This document shows, one piece after another, positions 6,291 through 7,181 of a DNA stretch of 7,181 nucleotides. The translations under genes and the position numbers were made by a program. Source of the stretch: an uncultured Lachnospiraceae bacterium (GTDB taxonomy: Bacteria > Bacillota_A > Clostridia > Lachnospirales > Lachnospiraceae); contig CAMWMM010000250.1 in assembly GCA_947175285.1 (NCBI GenBank), positions 1-7,181 on the forward strand. Reading direction: 5' to 3'. The notes beneath the pieces were generated by a model. That model was not told the origin of the DNA, made no database searches, and saw only the letters and a program-made list of their open reading frames with translations. Position 1 is the stretch's first letter. The number at the start of each line of letters is the position of its first letter.

Positions 6291-6555
6291 ACGGATTACT
6301 CCAAAGCGTCCTTTGTTTCATCCTGCATATATTAGACAAGCAATTCTATTAAAAAATCCCATAATTTTTTAAATTATCGAAAATTCCCAAAACACCCAGA
6401 AGAATCGCCTACGGCGATTCTTCGAGACGAAACTTAGATTTTCTTGGACGGCGTTTTTTGACGCCCTAGAAAATCTTTTTGTCTTCTTCATACAAATTTC
6501 ACAAAAAATTACAGAAAAATTCATATTATGTATGCGAAAAAGTACAATGCCCGAC
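6291..6555. other. Non-coding stretch between the divergent sigma operon and pflB promoter
   Basis: This part of the 418-base gap (6261-6678) holds AT-rich DNA, a small inverted repeat ATAATTT/AAATTAT (6361-6367 / 6371-6377) and the multi-hairpin element at 6399-6484. I found no open frame with a ribosome binding site and no convincing sigma-A promoter for the sigma gene. The minus-strand TGAAAC (6315-6320) is the only ECF-like box. Confidence 0.5.
6399..6484. repeat. Compact multi-hairpin intergenic element (copy 2)
   Basis: The first hairpin is an 11-bp perfect stem, GAAGAATCGCC (6399-6409) with GGCGATTCTTC (6413-6423), over a 3-base loop. The second is AGATTTTCT (6436-6444) with AGAAAATCT (6468-6476). 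It contains an inner GGCGT/ACGCC stem (6450-6454 / 6461-6465) and is extended outward by AGACGAAA (6425-6432) against TTTTGTCT (6477-6484), with one G-U pair. The second stem is followed by a T run on the plus strand, so it could act as a terminator that insulates pflB. The first arm (GAAGAAT, then GCC) matches that of the element at 1096-1123, suggesting one repeat family. Confidence 0.6.
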
Positions 6556-6585
6556 TTGACGTATGTTAGTTTTTTAACATATAAT
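6556..6585 (+). promoter_or_regulatory. Strong sigma-A promoter of pflB
   Basis: TTGACG (6556-6561) and a perfect TATAAT (6580-6585) are 18 bases apart. Transcription would start near 6592, giving a leader of about 87 bases before the pflB ATG. The near-consensus boxes suit a highly expressed fermentation enzyme. Confidence 0.82.
6562..6581. promoter_or_regulatory. 20-base palindromic operator candidate inside the pflB promoter
   Basis: TATGTTA (6562-6568) and TAACATA (6575-6581) are perfect inverted arms separated by six bases. They fill the spacer between the -35 and -10 boxes, so a bound protein would block polymerase. The inner sequence TGTTA-N6-TAACA resembles the clostridial Rex site TTGTTAANNNNTTAACAA with about three mismatches, and also has CRP/FNR-family spacing. 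The regulator is inference. Confidence 0.6.
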
Positions 6586-6611
6586 AAGTATACGGTACAA
6601 GTTGGTTTTAG

Positions 6612-6634
6612 GCATATTTTCCCATAAAATATGC
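6612..6634 (+). promoter_or_regulatory. Hairpin in the pflB 5' leader
   Basis: GCATATTTT (6612-6620) and AAAATATGC (6626-6634) form a perfect 9-bp stem around the loop CCCAT, extendable by a G-U pair (6611/6635). It begins about 20 bases after the expected transcript start and 29 bases before the AGGAGG site. A leader hairpin here could protect the mRNA from 5' decay, or the DNA palindrome could be a second protein site. It lacks a T tail, so it is not a terminator. Confidence 0.5.
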
Positions 6635-6678
6635 TAAATATATTTATTAATATTATTAAAATAGGAGGCTATTTCAAA

Positions 6679-7181
6679 ATGAGACCAGAATGGAAAGATT
6701 TTGTAGGCGGCAAATGGGAAAATGAAGTTAATGTGCGCGACTTCATCCAGAAAAACTATCATCTTTATGAAGGTGATGAGTCTTTCTTAGCTGCTCCTAC
6801 ACAGAACACAAAAGACTTATGGGCACAGGTTCTTGATTTACAGAAACAGGAGCGTGAAGCTGGCGGTGTACTTGATATGGATACGAAGGTTATCTCTACC
6901 ATTACATCTCATGGTCCCGGATATCTGGACAAGAGCAAAGAAAAAATCGTTGGTTTCCAGACAGACAAACCTTTCAAACGTTCCTTACAGCCTTACGGCG
7001 GTATCAGAATGGCAGAGAAAGCTTGCTCTGATAACGGTTATGAAGTTGATCCTGAAATCAGTGAGTTCTTCTCAACACACAGAAAAACACACAATGCAGG
7101 CTGCTTCGATGCTTACAATGCAGAAATGAGAGCATGCCGTTCTTCCCATATCATCACAGGTCTTCCGGATGCTTATGGACG
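6679..7181 (+). CDS. pflB: Formate C-acetyltransferase (pyruvate formate-lyase), 5' part
   Basis: The first 167 codons are open to the window edge; the full enzyme has about 750 residues. PflB is a cytosolic glycyl-radical enzyme that splits pyruvate with CoA into acetyl-CoA and formate in anaerobic fermentation. The N-terminus closely follows the E. coli enzyme: EWKDFVGGKWENEVNVRDFI, QKNYHLYEGDESFLA, VISTITSHGPGY, EKIVGFQT, PYGGIRMAE, FFSTHRKTHNAGCFDAY and ITGLPDAYGR. The catalytic cysteines and radical glycine lie outside the window. The ATG at 6679 has AGGAGG (6663-6668) ten bases upstream and no competing start. Expression is probably controlled at the palindrome within its promoter. The gene for the activating enzyme (pflA) usually lies downstream and is expected beyond the edge. 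Confidence 0.97.
   Translation, partial: MRPEWKDFVGGKWENEVNVRDFIQKNYHLYEGDESFLAAPTQNTKDLWAQVLDLQKQEREAGGVLDMDTKVISTITSHGPGYLDKSKEKIVGFQTDKPFKRSLQPYGGIRMAEKACSDNGYEVDPEISEFFSTHRKTHNAGCFDAYNAEMRACRSSHIITGLPDAYG

Noticed and set aside
6833..7129. Plus-strand frame of 98 codons
   Set aside because: It is an out-of-frame shadow inside pflB, whose true frame is open from 6679 to the window end and matches the enzyme.

Overview
This window looks like chromosomal DNA from an anaerobic, low-to-moderate GC Gram-positive bacterium, most likely a gut Clostridia of the Lachnospiraceae type. The evidence is a clostridial-style MecA, a stand-alone DUF1858 disulfide protein, a pyruvate formate-lyase close to the E. 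coli enzyme in its first 167 residues, strong AGGAGG ribosome binding sites, and AT-rich intergenic DNA with compact palindromic elements. The genus call is inference; there is no rRNA or other marker to fix it.

Layout: (1) 1-267 is a leader with a sigma-A-like promoter for mecA. (2) 268-1020 (+) is mecA, followed by a strong hairpin terminator that can serve both strands. (3) 1080-1207 is a compact multi-hairpin element between the convergent mecA and DUF1858 genes. (4) 1211-1402 (-) is a 63-residue DUF1858 protein with a CLGC motif and its own promoter. (5) 1514-4605 (-) is a tightly coupled two-gene unit: a GTG-started FkbH-type HAD protein (599 aa) and, one base later, a polytopic membrane protein whose frame is broken exactly at a run of nine G residues. 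(6) 4717-6260 (-) is a translationally coupled ECF sigma factor and membrane-bound putative anti-sigma factor. (7) 6261-6678 is a 418-base non-coding stretch with a second multi-hairpin element, a strong promoter whose -35/-10 spacer is filled by a 20-base palindrome, and a leader hairpin. (8) 6679-7181 (+) is the 5' part of pflB, cut by the window edge.

How the genes may work together: the FkbH-like protein and the membrane protein look like a small module for making or modifying a surface glycan or lipid, and the G9 tract could make the membrane protein phase-variable (readable to the end with 8 G, or 11). The sigma/anti-sigma pair is a separate envelope-sensing unit directly upstream on the same strand, but FkbH has a promoter of its own. 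pflB (anaerobic pyruvate cleavage) appears to be under a palindrome-binding repressor, plausibly the NADH sensor Rex. The most notable points are the G9 switch candidate, the operator-in-promoter arrangement of pflB, and two similarly built intergenic elements that the genes do not explain.
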